Below, piece after piece: positions 60,640 through 64,000 of a stretch of 64,000 nucleotides of DNA. The DNA comes from Physcomitrium patens (taxonomy: Eukaryota > Streptophyta > Bryopsida > Funariales > Funariaceae): NCBI RefSeq assembly GCF_000002425.4, contig NC_037261.1, positions 2,909,426 through 2,973,425 of the forward strand. The letters run 5' to 3'. How positions within the stretch are numbered: position 1 is the first letter of the stretch; each line of letters starts with the position of its first letter. The position numbers were made by a program, and so were the translations under genes. A model generated the notes under the pieces. That model ran no database searches and was not told the DNA's origin. It saw nothing but the letters and a program-made list of their open reading frames with translations.

Positions 60640-61520
60640 TGAGTAGTATCCATAGGCTCTGCTGTGGAGATATGATGATTTCAATCAACCAAAGAAGTTT
60701 GTACCCAAAGTGAGAAGGCGACGATGACCATCCTTTGATAATGGTACGCTGAGAATGGTGTGGGGTTGACAAGCAAGTGCGAGCTTAAATACGAAATTGA
60801 GTGAGTTCAGCGAGGAAATGAGGCAGGGTGGAGAGGTGGATCGAGTTTAAGGGTGGAGGTGGGTGTGGAGCTCAAGGGTGGGAAGGCACGGCGAGTGCGG
60901 TATCAGAAAACTTAGTGGTCGGTGGAAGGGAGTGGAGTCCTGATAACATAGGCGTGTTTGTGGGATGGGAGCGATGCTTTTTTATGAAAAACGAATCTTG
61001 TCAGGTTTGGCGACTTCTCTGCAGTTGGGAGGAGGTAGGGTATCTACCAGATCCATTGCATGCAACAATCCAGCATTGATATCCAGAGATACCTTGCGAT
61101 CAATCCTCAGGATACCACCGTGCAACCATTGTGATACCATGGTGCTACGTTCCCAGTATCCATGGCCCTCACACTGAAATTAGTGGCAGCATACTCCCAG
61201 TACGAGGTGACTTATTTCCAAGTTAATGATTTCAATTTGAATAAGTTGCTAACGCTTATCCTCTGAACGTGTTGCAAGCTCATCAAACTATATGAAGCTC
61301 ATAAAACTATTACGAGATTTAGCCAGAATAATAAATCACTGGATGGGAGGATGGAAGGGGATGGAATCATTTGTGAAGGATGGGAGGATGGAAGGTCGTC
61401 ACAGATGGTGGTCAGGAGTGCGTTTTATGTGCGGATAGGAAGGGACTGAGATACAGCATTGGTAAAATCAACCCATGAATTTAAAAACATTCACGTTGTA
61501 TTAGAAGTTCCTTGGAAGTT
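60640..61520. other. Gene-like composition with a G-rich block, no supported gene
   Basis: A G-rich block (60830-60900, words such as GGGTGGAGGTGGG) resembles the start of repeat C but does not align further. Open frames here have no domain. May be promoter or upstream sequence of the 60621 start. Confidence 0.3.
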
Positions 61521-61527
61521 CATCTCT

Positions 61528-61800
61528 CAGGGGTGGGAGGTGGGGTCCGGGGTTGCTCAAGATGGACATTGAGGTTCACTCTGTACGGGTGGAGTGGGAT
61601 GAAGTGGGATGGTTTGGTGGGGTCGAGTGCCTCGAGATGAGTCTTACTGTCCACACCGTCGTTCGCTGTAGACATAAGTGCGACACTCTGACGTCAATGT
61701 AAGTTCGTAAGAATCTGAAAAAAAATGATAAATTGGTAAGTTACGTAGAACGTTTTTATCTGTATTCCAAAGCATCCCCTCACCTGCCCGAGCACAGGTG
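61528..61800 (+). repeat. Repeat C, copy 2
   Basis: A direct copy of 55640-55940 (GGGGTGGGAGGTGGGGT, GGTGGGGTCGAGTGCC). It ends near CCAAAGCATCCCC. CpG-rich. Confidence 0.8.
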
Positions 61801-62316
61801 CGTGCACAAAATCACAAAATTTATGAAGTGGTTTTTCTTTTGGTTTCCATCCTTGATACGCAATTTTGTGAATGAAACACGGAGTAGGCACAAGTCATGT
61901 AGCCTGTGGATGTAGTGGTAGAGGTTTAGAGTTTTCACGTGTGTGTATTGCATCTTTGACACATTTCATATGCGAAATTTACAAGCATCATGGAAAAGCG
62001 TTGAAATTTAATAGGAATGTGATTTGAAATAAATTGGATGCGGTTTGAGCTCTAATCATTTGATTTCCTTCAATCAACCCGAAGCAAAATTGGAGGAGGT
62101 TGGAGGAGGTTGGAACGAAGGTTATTGATGCACAATTGCTTTCTATTGTTTCTATTGATTGTATTCTTATTTTTGTTTGTATTATTTTTTTAATATTAAT
62201 AACCAAGAAAATTGTTAAAATAAGTAAATTAAAAGTATACCTCACTTTGTTGCATAAAACATGAGTCAAATTTTAATTACATGAGTATAAATTCATCATA
62301 GATTTGAATGTTTTTG

Positions 62317-63339
62317 CAACTTGTAGGTGGTAATTGATTGAAAGAGGTGTATTACTCTACACACAACTATACATGGAATACTACTAACCTAATTGATGTA
62401 ATTTCAAATTTATAGTTTGTTTAATAGCACCTTGAATAAAATAACAGGCATTTTTGTCTTAATAAATATCACCAAATCAAGGAAGAACTTTGTAATAGTA
62501 AAACTATCTCAAAATCTGATTTTGTATCAATATATTCATTTTTCACATGTAGTTAATTAATCTTTTTGCATTCAATTTTAAAACAATTACTGAATATTTA
62601 CTTTAAACGTCGAAGTTCTCTCATTTTTTTTTTCTCAATATTTTTCTTAACAAATAAACCAAAACTCTTTTATTTGAAGAATAATAAATTATTAAAAAGA
62701 TTGTACATTGTTGACTATTACTAAAGCTTATTTAAAAACTAATAACAAGAACCATGAACTCTTTCTAAATGGCCACATTTGAAATCTGAAAAGATACAAG
62801 TCATCCAATTTTGAAAGTTCATAAACATAATTCATATTCAATCTAAATTATTGGCTATAAATTTTTGAATATTTCAAAAAAAGTTTAACTTTTTAGTAAA
62901 TAGCCTCTTACATTTCAAAAGTAATCAAATTAGTTGATTACTAGTTATTGTGAGGAACAACTATGCATTTCAATTGTTATTATTCTAACAATATAACATG
63001 GTGTAATTGAATAAATTACTTCACTGGTACTACATTCTTTTAATTACTACTTTTCAATTATATATAATTTTCAACAACCTTGCAAGCATGATTATATCAC
63101 ATTCCGTGACATGGAAAGTTGAACAATATAATTATGTAATCAAAGAATGTAAGGATGCATTAAAGAAAGAAAGACAGAATAGAACATACATACAAAAACA
63201 GAAACAAACATACAAGGAAGAATGACCAACATGCTTGCCAGGGCTGATGCATAAAACAACTGTTAAGTTTTGGGATAAGCTTTTGCTAATATGCTTTAAC
63301 TGCAATGGCAATAACTACGACACTTACAAGAGAAGCTGG
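62317..63339 (+). repeat. Repeat A, copy 2
   Basis: Partner of 53878-54930. A short frame (63007-63225) keeps VIKECKDALKKERQNR, as in copy 1. Confidence 0.85.
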
Positions 63340-63357
63340 TTAGGAAATAAAGCGTCG

Positions 63358-63680
63358 ATATCGGCGAGTCGCACAGGTGGCCAGAGCAAGCGATGTCCAC
63401 GTCACACACGGTAACACACGTCTCTGCGAGATGAACTGCTAAACAACTGCCAAGTTAGCGTGAATATTGTTGATTGACCAAGGAACGGAGTATTGTAACT
63501 TTGTTAACGATAAAGCATTTCAAGTTCCTCGTGGACAGTAAGAAAAATCTCGGGGCACCGACCCCACCACTCCACCTACTCCAGCCTGTCCACCTGGGTG
63601 AATGCTATTCAACACAGACTGATCCTCAACGACCTCGTCAATCCACCGTAGCCCTCACCTCCCACACCCTTGAGAACTTC
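63358..63680 (-). repeat. Repeat C, copy 3, inverted, with an internal insertion
   Basis: The minus strand repeats the C sequence (GTGGGAGGTGAGGGC, GGTGGGGTCGGTGCCCCGAG, CTCTGGCCACCTGTGCGAC). About 120 bp of other sequence lies within it. It sits between A copy 2 and D copy 2. Confidence 0.75.
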
Positions 63681-63689
63681 TAATAACAG

Positions 63690-64000
63690 GTGAATTTAAC
63701 TCGTTTGTCTTTAATGCTTTATTTCCGATACCACCGCAGAGGGTTCGATACTGTGTATGTTTGGCAGACTGCGCCTTTACTTGTCAGTCTTCCTTGTGAG
63801 TCTCGTTCGATTGGTAGCTCTTCTCGCAGATACGTAATTGGTATCTCTGCTTCCTCCGCTGTAGGCCTGAAGTGAGTCCCAATGAGGGAGACCAATGTGA
63901 TCGATCGTTATTCTTACCGCAAAAGAACAGTGTATTTTCTAGCAAGGATCGAAGTAGGGTACGTGTGTGTTTATGTTGGGTGTGTGTTGTAGAGTTTCTT
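63690..64000 (+). repeat. Repeat D, copy 2, cut by window edge
   Basis: A direct copy of 55990-56315 (GATTGGTAGCTCTTCTCGCA, GATCGTTATTCTTACCGCAA) that runs to the end of the window. CpG-rich. Confidence 0.8.

Noticed and set aside
47342-64000. A single simple tandem duplication of about 8-11 kb explaining repeats E, A, C and D
   Set aside because: Offsets between copies differ (about 11.2 kb for E, 8.4 kb for A, 7.7 kb for D), the C order differs and one C is inverted. The intervening islands at 48.4-49.4 and 59.0-61.5 kb do not visibly match.
1-64000. tRNA or rRNA genes
   Set aside because: No cloverleaf with A and B boxes and no conserved rRNA stretch was noticed by eye. The tRNA-like words at 23702 and 44949 are primer-binding sites.

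Overview
The window looks like nuclear DNA of a land plant, most likely a moss. This is inferred from a plant DUF688-type gene at the left edge, a plant-style Mutator transposase with a SWIM zinc finger, and a fungal-like (Tcn1-like) chromodomain Ty3/gypsy element of a kind known from Physcomitrium, next to a plant-type gypsy element. There is no sign of bacterial or organellar organisation. Composition is a mosaic: short islands of ordinary base composition carry gene-like open frames, and long AT-rich stretches hold old transposons that have lost CpG and most coding sense.

Layout. 1-2.4 kb: a minus-strand host gene with the plant motif PFKWEEKP, running off the left edge, with candidate upstream exons. 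2.4-5.7 kb: no gene seen. About 7.5-12 kb: a heavily decayed plus-strand LINE with recognisable endonuclease, reverse transcriptase and C-terminal zinc-finger remnants. 13.1-13.8 and 15.7-18.4 kb: gene-like islands, mostly broken. 19.0-46.3 kb: a nest of LTR retrotransposons. The oldest (element 0, minus strand) holds element 1 (19357-31063, minus strand, 5-bp duplication AGGAG). Element 1 holds a young plus-strand chromovirus (23246-29405, 5-bp duplication GATAT). Element 0 also holds a separate 10-kb plant-type gypsy element (element 2, 35726-45732, minus strand) and an unclassified segment of about 2 kb.

46.3-64.0 kb: a Mutator-like transposase fossil (49.6-51.4 kb), a small gene-like island between long inverted repeats (51.8-52.5 kb), and a family of repeated segments (called A, C, D and E here). 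These occur at least twice in 47.3-64.0 kb, once with part inverted, and at different levels of CpG decay. Several short gene-like frames of unknown function lie among them.

The most informative signals are these. The young element's LTRs carry repeated near-ideal heat-shock elements upstream of a TATA box. It has an extra open frame between its chromodomain and the 3' LTR, and a primer-binding site set 23 nt away from the LTR. Element 2 has a long extra coding region with coiled-coil character downstream of its integrase. Function is assigned only where motifs are visible, and the host gene models are partial and need transcripts.
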